DNA of 64,000 nt from the NCBI RefSeq assembly GCF_910592395.1, contig NC_088311.1, forward strand, positions 11,100,501 through 11,164,500, written 5' to 3'. Of the stretch, positions 24,893-37,290 are shown piece after piece. Positions within the stretch are counted from its first letter, which is position 1, and every line of letters begins with the position of its first letter. A model generated the notes under the pieces. It ran no database searches and was not told the origin of the DNA. It worked only from the letters and a program-made list of their open reading frames with translations. Position numbers and translations under genes: made by a program. The stretch comes from Lineus longissimus (lineage: Eukaryota; Nemertea; Pilidiophora; Heteronemertea; Lineidae).

Positions 24893-25273
24893 GCATTTGG
24901 TCTCAGTATTTGGGTTTTGATTGCCATGACTGTACCCCTGTAAAAGTCAGAGGAGGAGAAGTTTGGAATGATGAAAGCATTGAAGAAGAAGAAATGTTAT
25001 TATATATTGAGGAAAGCAAAATTTATTATGAGACTAGAAGGCAGTGTCCTGACTTGATTATTTTGAAAATGGCAGTCTGAACACATTAAAAGGTGGAACA
25101 TGGCATTTTATCGACTTTGAAGTGTTCCGCAGTTAAAGGGAGACTATAGGCAGCAGCTAGGTAGGCAAGATAAAGTCATACAAATTTGCCAATAGGGGTC
25201 AGTCATATCTCTAGGCATGGCGCCAGTCTCTCTTAAAGCACAGTCAACAGGCATTTGGTCTTAGTATTTGGGT
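24853..25273. repeat. 63 bp direct repeat pair, 358 bp apart
   Basis: 24853-24915 and 25211-25273 are identical except one C/T change. Each starts CTAGGCATGGCGCCAGTCTC and ends TATTTGGGT. The spacer contains GACTATAGGCAGCAGC (about 25143), a sequence also found near 46090 inside another element. Confidence 0.85.
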
Positions 25274-25428
25274 ACAGTATCAAGGCAGAATCAAGGCAGC
25301 TCAGAGAGCAATGATTGAACGATGCTGTGGACAAGTCCAAGGATACTGCATCAGTCACGACCAACTTCTCATCAGAAAGCGTCACCACCAGCATATTCAA
25401 TGTTCAGTTCCAACCTGTACCAGTCCAA

Positions 25429-27116
25429 TGCACGCCTGTCATGGTCAGCAGTGGTCAGCTTAGCGCGATATGGAACATTCTTCCGAAACTCAAGCGAGGG
25501 AAGTCTGCTCATTAGCCTATCTCGCGCACTGCTCCTTCTTGTCAAACATCGTAGTGAAATCGTGGTACAGTGGGGCGTCCTCGAGGATTGCAGCTGGTCG
25601 GACAGACGTGAGGTGGAATGTGGGCGGCTGCACTTCTTCGTTGATGTGCGATGGCAGATAGCACAGTTGTTGCGTTGCATGACAGCTGAAAGTGAATGTG
25701 ATATCATAGAACTGAGGCGTTTGCAATGAGACTATAGGTGAAGTAGAAGCAAGGAGTGAAATGGGCCATCTTCCAGTGACTAATATACAGAGTAAGGGCA
25801 CTGGGTGTTGTTAGATTCAGCATTGAATGTATTCCTCGTACAAGCGTGAATAGTGTGGACATACAGTGAGAGGTGAGAGACCCCTATTGACTACTTCTTG
25901 TAACTTTATCTTGGATATTATATTAGTATTGAACTTCTAGCCATGGATTATGAAGAAATTGAAGTTGTAGGCATGGAATATGAAAAATTATTCAACGTTG
26001 AAAGACATTATTCCATGAGGCTTTGCCGTGATCGCAAAGGACGCGACGCGATTGGTTCACATGCTAATGAGGTATGATAATGATAATTACCTCTATAATG
26101 CTACTTGGATAGCGACTGTGTCGTTGATTGCAACAGTGGTCTATGTCAATGTGTGCCTGTAATGTCAATGAAGTATGATGAGGTGATGACGATAGTGCAA
26201 TTGACTAGGTGGCGCATTTTAGAATCAGCAGTGAGCACTGTGTGTAACATGGTGGAGACAGCGGAGATAATAACTGTGTCGAAAGTATTGTTATAGGGCC
26301 TTCCCTAGGCCCATGGGGTTAAATTTACAATCCACGATTGAAAAGACGTAGTTTGATCGCATTCAACTATAAATCCATTGAACAGTTGTGTTCCTTGGCT
26401 TTAGTCAACCGATGACCTTTTGTTGGGCCATGATCGGGGATTGTAAACTGTAAATGTATTATGGACTGGGAGACGGGGGAAACACAAGTGAAATAGACCA
26501 AAACAAGTGATTTTGGGGCTTTGGTTTAGACGCATGTCCCACATGCGCCATGCGGGATTATGCGGGATTATACGGTTCATGTGAACTTGTTGACATCTAC
26601 ATGATCTAGTGCCGTTATTGGTCATGGTACATGGTAGGCCTAATCATCATGGCAATATGTTTCAGGAAAAGCTCGGAGTAAAATGAACTGCCGATGAATA
26701 ATGATGTTGTTCATGTTTACCATGTTTACTATACATAGCCATAGGGTATGCACTGGCCAGTGCACTTTCTGCACGTCGTCATGGTCATGTACGTGATACC
26801 TTGCATATTTTGTTTTTTGAATGCGCATGCTTTTTGGGCAAAATCACTTGTACCAACACTAATGAATAATGTCTTCTTATCCCTATGACTCCATACACAG
26901 TGAGGGCATTGTCCCATTCTCATCAAATGGTAACTTATTGTACCGTATTAGGGTGGAAGTTGGGGAGCAGATACCTACCGCTGCACGCCTGTCATAATCA
27001 GCAGTGATGAGCTTAGCGCGATATGGAACATTCTTCAGAAACTCAAGCGAGGGAAGTCTGCTCATTAGCATATCTCGCGCACTGCTCCTTATTGTCAAAC
27101 ATCGTAGTGAAATCGT
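25429..27116. repeat. 135 bp direct repeat pair, about 1.55 kb apart
   Basis: 25429-25563 and 26982-27116 share a near-identical block including CGCGATATGGAACATTCTTC and TCTCGCGCACTGCTCCTT. On the minus strand both copies keep an open frame reading SARD.LMSRLPSLEF.KNVPYR, so the repeat may derive from a coding sequence of a mobile element I cannot name. The interval between has no supported gene. Confidence 0.75.
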
Positions 27117-28229
27117 AATGGAAAACGTCTGGCTTTGCGCCAGACGTTGAGACTAATAAGTGAAGAACTAGTAGGTAAAGAACTTCTACTTGCGCGAGAC
27201 TGCTCTGATAAAATTATCATTGCAGAGACTACGGTGACGTACACATATATTTTTTACAATCAAAAATGCCCTCAAAAGACGACATGGAATGATTATTTTA
27301 TTGATATTTCCTACTATATACCTTCCAATTATCACTTTATACAAATAGATCGGCGTTAAGTCGCATGCTTTTCTTTCCTGGTGACACTATAAAGCAAAAT
27401 AGTTGCAACCCCGTAAATGCGCTATAAGTCCAATAATAAGTGACGGTGACCCGTTATAAATGTTTCGCCAGCATTATTTTTCATTCGAAATTCTGCCCTT
27501 TTCTTGACTTTTTTTCGAGATTTTGACGGATTTCTACAATGACCGTACATGTTTAGCGAACTCTCGAGTACGGTCCAGCGTACGGTTTAACAAAGGCAAT
27601 CTGTACGTCGAAATTCAGTTTCCGACGTATATTGCAGTACTCCATGGCACGGTACCGGCATGGTGATCTCAGTTCTTCTCGTCTCCATGAACATCCTATC
27701 AATAATCATCAAGGTTCATATAAAACAGACTACAAAAAGGTATGAGCAAACAACAATTTGAATAGTAGAATTTTACTTAAACTTTCAACTAACAAGTTGT
27801 TCTCCGAGCAATGGGTTCGTAATAAAATCGCATGGTTCGAAGCACTGGTGTGCGACGTGTATGTAAAAGGGACGCTCAAGCAGTACAAGACACCTCACAG
27901 ATAGCACTGGGGAAAACCTTTACAAGTGTCCGATGGGCGATAAGGCTATAAAATGAACTCTCCGGGATGATATATGAGTTACTGCTCGATGAGACCGTGC
28001 ATTTTCGTCGATGTTTTCTTAAAAAATTTGTGAAGAAACATTGCTCGTGAAATAGAGAAAATATTTGGCTAGTTAAAGGCAATTTCCCCGCCTCGAAGGC
28101 ATGAACGATAAAGTTACATTTTAGATTGGGAATTATGACTGTCTGGGTCATATTTCGAGTGAAGTGCGATTAATTATTTTCAATCGTTGGACCATACATG
28201 TACAACCCGTACACTTTCAGTGTGTTATA
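27117..28229. other. Intergenic, no gene recognised
   Basis: No supported feature. Confidence 0.4.
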
Positions 28230-28793
28230 CATGGCGGTCCAGAAAAAACGCAACCGGACACTTCCTCTTCAAGGGGGTTTAAACCATTGATATCAGTGGA
28301 TGGGGAATCTTTCTAGGAGAGGAATGATACTAAGATCGCCCGATTTGGATCCGTAGTTTTTGTTTTTGGGCCTATTTTGTGAAGCAAAGACAGGCTTTAA
28401 TCGAGCACAGGAAAAATCGAACTGTACCGGTAAATTGAACTTAGTAAGTAGGTGGATTAAATGTTAGGTGATAATATTGATATGTGAAAATGTCGACAAG
28501 GTTCCCAGTGACCATTTCCAACTGAGTAAAGGTCGTGTTAGCATGGCAAGGCCTCTGCACACCACCGATATGTCTGTAACCTGCAACAGAAGCGTTCTGT
28601 TTTTCTGCATTGAACCTGGCCAAGGGACTCCAACGTTTCTTCACAAAACGTCTCTACAACAAGAACTACTGACGAGAATCGGTCGATCTTGGTATCATTC
28701 TTCTTCCAGAAAGATTCCTTGTCCACTGGTATCAATGGTTTTAACGCCCTGGTAGTAGAAGTGTTCGGTTGCGTTTTTTTCTGGACCACCCTG
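28230..28793. mobile_element. mariner-type foldback MITE, long inverted repeats
   Basis: Flanked by TA (28228-28229 and 28794-28795). The left end CATGGCGGTCCAGAAAAAAC pairs with the right end, whose inverse is CAGGGTGGTCCAGAAAAAAA. Similarity between the arms extends inward about 120 bp (AACCATTGATA, GGAATCTTTCT, GAATGATAC..AAGATCG). Termini CAGGGTGGTCCA are typical of mariner/Tc3-like elements. The interior encodes no recognisable transposase. Confidence 0.8.
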
Positions 28794-28795
28794 TA

Positions 28796-31555
28796 TTGCT
28801 AAACCAACGTATAGTAGTAGCGCTAAACACCGTAAACTTTCATGAAGTCAAGATATTTTCCGCTGTATCTCCGCAATGCGAAATGCATATTACTTGCTAC
28901 TTTGTCAGTTTTCAATGTTGACATTGTAGTACAAGAAAGCCTTGCGTCAATTCGAGGGCTTTTGCCATAAAACGATGTCTTTGAACATCATTAAATTTTC
29001 ACCTTTCAACGTGAATATTAGCTCCGTTTCTCGAAGTTATATCCGCATGGCCATACTGATGTAACCTACAACGACCGATGATGTATGCTTAAAAAGCAGA
29101 ACCGGATTAAACAACAGGAACTTACCGAAAATTGTAAAAATATGTGCTACCTGGAAAATCATGGCAAAACGGAAGTTCGCTAAACTGCATATAGTGGTTG
29201 CTAAACCGTTACGAAGATCCACCGTGTAACCACTGAGAGAAGTATGGTGGTTAGGTCAAAAGTGATCAGTTCATTCCTGATGCCAACCACTTTCAATCAA
29301 CTTACCACGACCTGAAGACCGGCAAGTTTAAACTAATCAGTATGAAGGGCCATTGGCCTGTTCAGTGCATATTACACTGGGGGGTGGTCCCCCACACATT
29401 AATTAGCCGATCTTAGATCGGTGAGTCTAGAGTAACAAACGTATTGATAAAAAGTTGTGGGATTGTACTTTCGACAGTTGGGAAATCCCAATGACGACGT
29501 CATCCCAGGTGGTGAGAACCATGCCGACAGGTCACAAGGGTAAATGAACGCTGCCACGCTTCCGTGAGGGGAGGGTGCGCAGCGTGGCCGGCTATGTCCC
29601 CCCTCCCATCCAGAACTGCCGAATGCGATGGGTTTCACGACCCTAATGACAACTTTCAAGATGGATGCATTTGTGACCACTCATATGAAGAAAAATGGTG
29701 GGGGAATGCGACGCTGAAACCCACGACTTTTTTTGCTTTTCAGTGGTACCTTTAATTGATAGACTTCGAGCAACGCAGTTATTTTTACAATCTTATACCC
29801 ACGGCCCAGTACTGACAAATAAGGATGCAGTGCAAATAGGCTGAGGCGAATCATGAGAAAGATAGATGACTCGGTTAACTATGCTGTTGACATCGTTATT
29901 GTCATAGAAGAGCACTGAAAGCAGTAGGTAATCGGTGCCCACAGACCAGGTAAGGGGCCGGGTGCTGGTTGGTGATGAGCGATATCACGACGGGGGAGCA
30001 GTCAAACTGCAGTGGTGGCTGTGGGGGTGGGATGGTATGCTCAGGTATTCGAATCAGGGTAATCGATTGCGATTGGGATAATGCTAGTGGTTTGGTCTTA
30101 ATTTGGGCAATGTATATTTTGAAACATCATTTAGATTTTACCATTGATCTAAAATTATCCAGCCTATGATAAGCAAAATTTTTGATAATGTAAAGAACAA
30201 TCAGGACTATATCTACCATATGGCATTTGCACATGTTTAATGGTTATTAAACCTTAACTTTCGGCGCGTTTATATCAACCCGATTTATAATAAGCAATTT
30301 CTGTTTTGGCCGCTGGTGTTTACGTCAAGGATTTGATCGCACCGCACCGAATCGAATCCGTTGGGTAACGTTTCCCGACCCAAGGAATACATGAGTATAA
30401 GATTTAGGTTTCTGAGGAACACGTACTATATTTTGGTCAAAAACTTGAAATGCAATATGACAACCTTTTTTTGAATTTATGAAAGAAGTAACAGCCTGTA
30501 AGACCGCTTCATCACACTAATGTATTACAATGCCGTAGTATGGATTGGCTGATCAGATTTGGAATTTCGAATCTCGAATTTTGCATTTCGAATTTTGATT
30601 TGTTTTCCTAAACAACTGGCCAAGGCGACAACCGGGTAACACTGTCAGTTTAGATTTAAAACATGTCGTTTTGATTGATCCGCTTCGTACGAAGGCTTAT
30701 CTGAAAGGTATGACCAGATTAGACTAGGAATTTGGAATCTCGAATTTAAAATGAGCCTCCTGGGGTTTTGTAATAATTACCTCTCTCGTTTCGGCATATA
30801 TGGGTGTGGCATCATTTTGCCGAGATGACGACGTCAAGCCGGGCGGCTTCCATGAATTTTCCGTCACATTTCTTATTGTACTATTTGTTATTGACATGGC
30901 GTCAATTTACAAAACGTTGAAATTTAAAGTTCATCGTCAACCACATGCTTATGTCTAATGACGAAATACATTTGTACGATCGTTTCACTCTTAGCGCAAC
31001 TGGTCGACTTGTTGCTTTGACTATATCTCTCGAATTGCCGATCGGGGAGCATTTGTTGTACGCTCTGTAAAACACATGGATACGAACAGCAAAATGCCGA
31101 GATTTGCATGACCGGGGCTGAAGCCTTGCAAATTACGCCTTCTCTTCCATTTTTCCTATTTTCCGTTTACATGTAATTTTATGCGTTAAAACAATTACAA
31201 GTAAAGTCATCCGCTACCAAGGTTGCTCCAGGCTACGCCTTACTTGTGCAACAGATCACAGGGAGAGGATCGATGCACGGAGGGCTAACTCGGGTCAAAT
31301 CTGAGTAACCATCGGATAGCGTGATAATTCAGACAGATTTTGAATTTTTCCTTTTTATATGCAATTTGTTGATGAAAACTACTATGTAGTATAGGAGGTG
31401 ACGTTGCAGCCGACAGCTTGGTAATATTGCCCTCAATCATACCAATGGTCCTTTTATAAAGGCTGACGTTTACGTAATACACCGCCTAGTCTCGCCTGAA
31501 ACCCTCAAAGGGCCTCAACGGACTGTTCATTCAGCGTTATACTAGATCCTTTTCG
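28796..31555. other. Intergenic, no gene recognised
   Basis: Short frames only. A local duplication TTGGAATYTCGAATCTCGAATTT-like occurs near 30559 and 30731. A GC-rich patch at 29500-29620 has no clear meaning. Confidence 0.4.
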
Positions 31556-31705
31556 ACCAGTCCAGTACCCACTTGTACTCCTTGGTCATGTTGGTTGTCA
31601 CAACAGGGCTAGGTGTCTTGCGCAGGGCAACTGAATCGGCATACAGTTCTACCGGGAGTCAAACCCACGATCTTGGGTATGAAACCGGCGTCCGAACCAT
31701 TACTC
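31556..31705 (-). repeat. tRNA-derived SINE (antisense)
   Basis: On the minus strand, GAGTAATGGTTCGGACGCCGG (A-box region) is followed by GTGGGTTTGACTCCC (B-box) and then CCCTGCGCAAGACACCTAG. The CGCAAGRCAC motif is shared with the SINE at 2945-3236. Confidence 0.65.
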
Positions 31706-32639
31706 AACAAATCCCCTACTTATCTCGCATTTGCTCTCTGGTGATAAGCGGGAGTCTCTGAATTATATTTTTAATTGCAAAATGAGGTTGGTTTTCTAAT
31801 TTATCGACGACGTGCACATCGAAACCCAGACTTGGCAAGTGGAAAGTTGAGGAGTGTCAGATGCAGAGCAATGGCAGTAGCCTAACTGCCCTAAACCGGC
31901 CGCACAAATCAAGAAAGATGGTCATCAATGGTCGAGCAAACAGACCAAGACGATCTCAACCGAATGAAGTTTAGGGACTTGTCGAGGCGCATTAGGCAGT
32001 GATTAAGTTGAGATCTCTGTCAATATTAGACCAGGTATTAGCAAGATCTCCTTGAGGTGGGTCAGGGATTGGATTGCCTAGTTTGGGTGATTGATTAATT
32101 GTAATCAATCAATATATAATGGCAAGCCAGATGATTTTTCTGCGTCGCTCAGAAAGCTGTCACTTCCGGTGATCCCCAAACCGCCTGGGGTAGCTGCTGG
32201 GGAGACTTTGACAATTACATGGTTTTTATGAAGCACCATTCTATTAATTCATTTCTTGCTATACCAATTCGACACCTCGGGATACAATAGATTTCTCTCC
32301 GACCGCCCGCAAAAACTTGCGTGCGATAGGGCCTACAGTGGTCTCAAGGAACTACTGTTACAGTTCTAAAAAAATTCTTCTCGGTATGTCTGAGGTCCAT
32401 GACAACAGTGCTATGATATAAACAAAATAAAACTCTAATACGTTTAACTATAACTCGACATTTTAAAACGCCAAATTATATCACCGCGAAAATGAGCTAT
32501 TTTTTTCGGAATTAGTCATGGATAAGATACATGGCCAATGTCCAGAGATCCTCGTGCCTCGAAATCTACCCAGTAGGAATTAATAACGATAAGCGGATAG
32601 AAATTCAGAAATCCCCAAACTCTTTTTTGGCTCACTCTA
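31706..32639. other. Intergenic, no gene recognised
   Basis: No supported feature. Confidence 0.4.
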
Positions 32640-33025
32640 GGGGAGTGTATACAATACCGCTGTGTCCGTCGTCGTCTGTATCCTGTTTCAAAAATAGTGG
32701 CACATTTCTTAACCGCTAGAGATATGAACTTGAAACTTTGTACACAGGACCCCCAAGGTCAGGTGACCTCTGACAATCCGATATGATTCTCGACTTGGCC
32801 ACCAGGGGTCAAAACTAAAAAAGGTAAAAAGTGCAATATCTCGCTTATCAGTGACTTTTTTGATGATATTTTTATGGTAGGTACTCCAAGCAAGGAAACA
32901 TCACCTGTCATACCGACTTTGATTTGATCGATATACTATACATGTAGCAGGTTTCTTAACCAGGATGAATTCCAAACCACCAAATATCTATACGGTGAGC
33001 ACAATGGCCCTTGGCCGTTTCATTT
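32640..33025. repeat. Interspersed repeat copy 2 (CACCAGGGGTCAAAACT family)
   Basis: Starts near CTAGGGGAGTG and CGTCGTCGTC (32668), continues with GTACACAGGACCCCC and CCACCAGGGGTCAAAACT, and ends at GGTGAGCACAATGGCC (32993-33008). It parallels 12370-12734 plus the terminus at 13852. The two copies are strongly diverged. Confidence 0.65.
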
Positions 33026-35757
33026 TCGGAGGGGTGGCCCATATTTTACCGGACTCGGATCATTTCACTGTTAAAGAAAATCAACCGTGAGTCCGAAACC
33101 CCAAGTAGTGACATCTGTAGCGAAATAGTCAACTTAGTGTAACATCACTAGTTCCATATAAGGAAGCTCATTTACATCAGCATACCACTTTATTTTCTGC
33201 GAGTTGTAGATTCGCAAGCATGCAGCAAGTGGATTACCCAGGATGCTGTGGGCTGTTTCCACCGATGGGTCACATAAACGGCTACAGAGGCCAGTGTTCT
33301 GGTATATAAGTAAATATCGCCTTGTTTTAGCGGAAACTGTTGGGATTTTTGAGAGATGAACAAGTCGGCCGGCTTTGTTCACGGTATACCGGGCATGCCG
33401 GGTCGCTGGGCCGAAGTCGTGCAATTACAACCACTGGTATGTCAGGATGACTTCAGTACTGGCCATCGCCAACTGACCTGTGAGTTATTAAACCATAAAG
33501 CCTCCATCGGTTTAAAGAATATGAATGAATATGAATGAATATTGAAACGACTACGGTAGCGTTTTGATCCGTAAGATTGCATTTTTAATGACAACTACAT
33601 CTACCTTCGTCATCTCCAAGTTTTAAATTATGTATCCAATCTTTTGCAACAGAAGATCAAGTCCGTAAAGGTATTTTTGTTGACAATTTTCATGTTGAAA
33701 TCTCTGTGTTCACATTTTTGGTTCGTGCACCATTTTGTATGTCATGTAACCTCGAGCTTTTTCATGGGTTAGTTCAATACCTGGCAAATGGCAATTGGTA
33801 ATGGAAATGTGCCAAAAGTATATCAAGCTATTTTCAGTGGCCTGTGGTTTAACCAATCCAATTGTGAACCTGAGGCCGATAGGCTTGTTTAAAATTTAGA
33901 ATTGACTGAAAAATAACGAGTTATCACTCGGCCAGGCCGGCTTATCTACTTGGTGCAGGCCTATACGCTCTTTTATATGTGGATATCTTGTATGAAGCCC
34001 TTTGTCTAATGTTTCGCCACTTGAAATATTCTTCAAAAGTATTTGAGGAAGTCCAAGTTAGAGGTTTCTTTGAACTAATCTGTCTTTAATTATATGTAGT
34101 ACATTGTATTTAGTTTGACCAGTGTTGGTCATATCGCGCTGTCCATCGTTTGATCTAACCCGCCGATTGTCCGAGAGCTGATACCCCCATTGTAATGCTC
34201 AACTATCTGTTCAGGGATTAGGCTCACGGAACAATAGACTTAATCTTGGGAGGACCTGAACTGTTCGAATTTGGTTCTTAGTGCCTGGCTATTCGATTTA
34301 ACACCGGAGAGGAGGACCAACAATGACTCAACGACATCTGTCGCCGAAGTCCCTAAACATTACCGACTTTTTCGGTCCACAATATGCAAAAAGCCGATGT
34401 AGAAGTTCAAAGCTGAAAAAAGGGTCCAGACATTTTGCATTGCGACGGAAATGGTATATGTCTATATAGAGGTCATGATCGTCAATAGCTTGGAGAATAA
34501 ACCGCACTGTGATAACATAATCATTTGTACCCCGTACCTTCTATCTTAGGACGTTTCAAAGTTTTCGAAAAGAATTCCATCCATTAAGATTGGACCACAG
34601 AGAAAATAGAATGTACAAGTGACCTTACTTATCACCCTGGTGAATGAGTTCTCCAAATTGTTGAGCGGCGCGCCACTTGATCGAGCCCGTCGCGGGGGCG
34701 TCCAGTTGGTCCGAGCTGGATTTTCCACACAACCGAGAAAAATGGCCGCGAACGCAAGTTTTGAGAAAGTTCATGAAGTTAGCGAAAGTCAAGAGCAGAC
34801 TAAGGACGATTCAGGTTGGTGAGTTAAAGAATGGGATTCCTATCCGGTATCTACAATCATAAGGAATGTGTAGAATGGAACAAATTGAGGAATATCTTTC
34901 CAATAAGTCAGAAATAAGCCACAGAAAATCAGCGAGATTTTTCGAGTCGGAAACTTCTTGCCAATTTTGAAAAGTATTACTTAAACATTTAATTTTGTTG
35001 CGATTATCACCAATTTTAGGCAGACAAAATCACGTTCATTTATAGTGGCTAATGATAAGAAAAGCATAATGTGAATTTAAAGTCTATATTGCACTGAATA
35101 CGCTTGATTCTGAATATGAGCGAGACATTCCAACTGCCCGAGTCGGCATGTCCATACTGACGAGCTGTGAGTGTACTGTACAGTACAATGCATGATATTC
35201 ACTATGCATTTTCAGTGCATGGTGTTCATGTTCAAGGTCTTGGCATGACTCGCCGCCATCTTGCCTACTTTCTGGCAAGGTAGCAAAGACAAGACCATGC
35301 ACCATTGGTTTTTTAAGCCTTTTAGAAGTTAAATTGTCAATGTTTGATCGCGACGCATCAAATACTGCGTCGGGTTGTGAATCTGAATTTTTGATGTGAT
35401 ATTCCGGACAGTCGGGCAAGTAAATGGTGAAAAGTAACCTGGTAGTTGACAACGGACATTTTTTTTGAGAATCGACACATTGGACAGACATTGATATTTC
35501 CACTCTTTTCAGCCAACTGGCAGAAAAATCTCAAACCACGCGTCTAATTGATAAGTCTGGAACCTCCAACCTATGAATATTCAATGGTGGTATGGTCTCA
35601 TCATCAGCCAGCATTGCCAGTCATTGCTTATGCTGTGTTAACATGGATATGTTTTCGAGGACGTTAAAGGAGGAGTAGAGTATGAGTTATTGCCGGGCCA
35701 GTACGAATGTAATTGGTTATTCATAAAAAAGCGTTCTGAAATTTAATGGTGAGCTCA
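33026..35757. other. Intergenic, no gene recognised
   Basis: Open frames up to 139 codons (35084-35503 minus) have no recognisable domain or splice context. TTTAAT at 35742-35747 reads ATTAAA on the minus strand, a possible poly(A) signal very close to the stop of gene B. Confidence 0.4.
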
Positions 35758-36795
35758 TCAACAAATCTCGTACATTTTCACTCCATTCATTGGGTTTCCT
35801 TGGCGGCGGTTTTGCCAATATATCTGTAATATATTCATTCGATTATCAACTTCTACTTCAAGTTGTTTGAATTGTTGCCTGTTTGCTGCTGACCCATGTA
35901 ATGTTATACGTATGGGAGTAACTGTTTTATCCGTATATCTTAAAATCAGTGGTTTCTTCTTACGACAACTTACTGCAAAGGCGTGTAACGTGGACTGAGA
36001 TGACTCAGTGTAACCAAGGAATAATCCCAATGTAGGATTATCTGTTAAGACATTAACCTTGCCTGTAACTGACAGGGTACATCGTCGCTGTTTATTCAAA
36101 CCTTGTTGTATATCGCGGAATATGATAAACTCAACGGCAGTGGGAAATGAAATGACAAATCCACCATCGGATCCGAGGAAAAATCTAAAATCAACGCTAA
36201 CCAGAAGGGAAAAGTGTTGGTTCTGAATGACGATGACTGTTGTCCTTTTACGTACTAGTTTACAAATCAAAGAGTTGTCAATATATTTCCGCAGGACGTC
36301 ATATACACTTATGGACAAGGATGACTCCGACTTTGATGATAGACAATAAAACGCAATGCAGGCCATATCAGCGGTTACGAATGGTAGCGCCGGACTAGCG
36401 CGAATGCACTTCTCTCGCGGTGGAATTATCAACCGTCCAATAAATTTTCCTGCCAGAAAATCATAGAGTTTACCATCACCGATTAGTAGGTTTCCACCTG
36501 ATCGTCGGAGGGGAACGTAGATGATGTAGTTTGATGCAGTATGCGACACATATTGTGATGTCCCACGAGGAAACTGTCCGACAGCGTAGTAGGATGAGTT
36601 GAACTGGAGGCGCCAGGTTGGATCTGGAGGCGTTGTCCCATACACAAGAAGTCTATTGAAAGGTATACTAGCTTCTGAATAAAAGACCATGATCAATGGT
36701 CGGGTTGGGTGAAATACAAAATGGGGACTAGTCTTCGTTTTGATTGTCGGGACGAAAGAAAGACGTCGAAATAAGCGGTAATTGTGCATATCCAC
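35758..36795 (-). CDS. Gene B exon 4: second ~345-residue domain and C-terminus
   Basis: Terminal exon, 345 codons plus stop, following a strong acceptor (TTTTCATGTTATTCCATAG) at 36796; it is phase 0 and begins GTG GAT ATG. The opening NYRLFRRLSFVP aligns with VYRLHKKVPFLP at the same place in exon 3, and later FIGRLIIPPREKC aligns with IFGKIVLPTKDVC and LSISVYDVL with FRLTVYDTL. The two exons therefore encode duplicated domains. It is strand-rich with no TM segment, and ends VEVDNRMNILQIYW plus a short tail. The family is not recognised; a beta-propeller-like or lectin-like extracellular domain is my best structural guess. Confidence 0.65.
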   Translation of the reverse strand: MDMHNYRLFRRLSFVPTIKTKTSPHFVFHPTRPLIMVFYSEASIPFNRLLVYGTTPPDPTWRLQFNSSYYAVGQFPRGTSQYVSHTASNYIIYVPLRRSGGNLLIGDGKLYDFLAGKFIGRLIIPPREKCIRASPALPFVTADMACIAFYCLSSKSESSLSISVYDVLRKYIDNSLICKLVRKRTTVIVIQNQHFSLLVSVDFRFFLGSDGGFVISFPTAVEFIIFRDIQQGLNKQRRCTLSVTGKVNVLTDNPTLGLFLGYTESSQSTLHAFAVSCRKKKPLILRYTDKTVTPIRITLHGSAANRQQFKQLEVEVDNRMNILQIYWQNRRQGNPMNGVKMYEIC

Positions 36796-37139
36796 CTATG
36801 GAATAACATGAAAATTAGAAATGGTTTGTATTCAGTAATTTTTCATTGTCACTAGGACAATACTCATTCGGGCTGTCCTCATTTTATATGATCTGGACTA
36901 TACTGATTGTAGCCTTGTGAAGTAGGACACTACTTCAACATTAGGCAACCTTCATCAGCTGAATCCTTTGATCACAGACAGTAAACATATCATTCTACTG
37001 TCTGTATATACTATTCACCTGTTAGTGCAACCCTGTATTAAATGTAGTCTCGACTAATGACGATTTAGATATTTGAGATATCTTAATCAAGCCGCATTGT
37101 ACATGTACCTTGTATATATTAGCAGTTTTTATATATTCA

Positions 37140-37290
37140 ATCACGCATCTATTGTTCTTGAAGTAATTAACAGCGGTGAGATGCTCAAACATGCATTTAT
37201 TGAACCTTTTAGATATCAACAGCTGTGAGATGCTCAAACATGCATCTAATATTGTACCTTGTAGATATCAACAGCTGTGAGATGCTCAAT
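37140..37290 (-). repeat. Three-copy ~50 bp tandem duplication across a splice donor
   Basis: GAGCATCTCACAGCTGTTGA occurs twice on the minus strand, and a third copy has CACCGCTGTTAA, at about 50 bp spacing. The first copy ends in the used donor (CTACAAG/GTACAA), the second has CTAAAAG/GTTC, and the third has lost the GT (CTTCAAG/AACA). The last codons of exon 3 and its donor have been copied into the intron. Confidence 0.8.
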
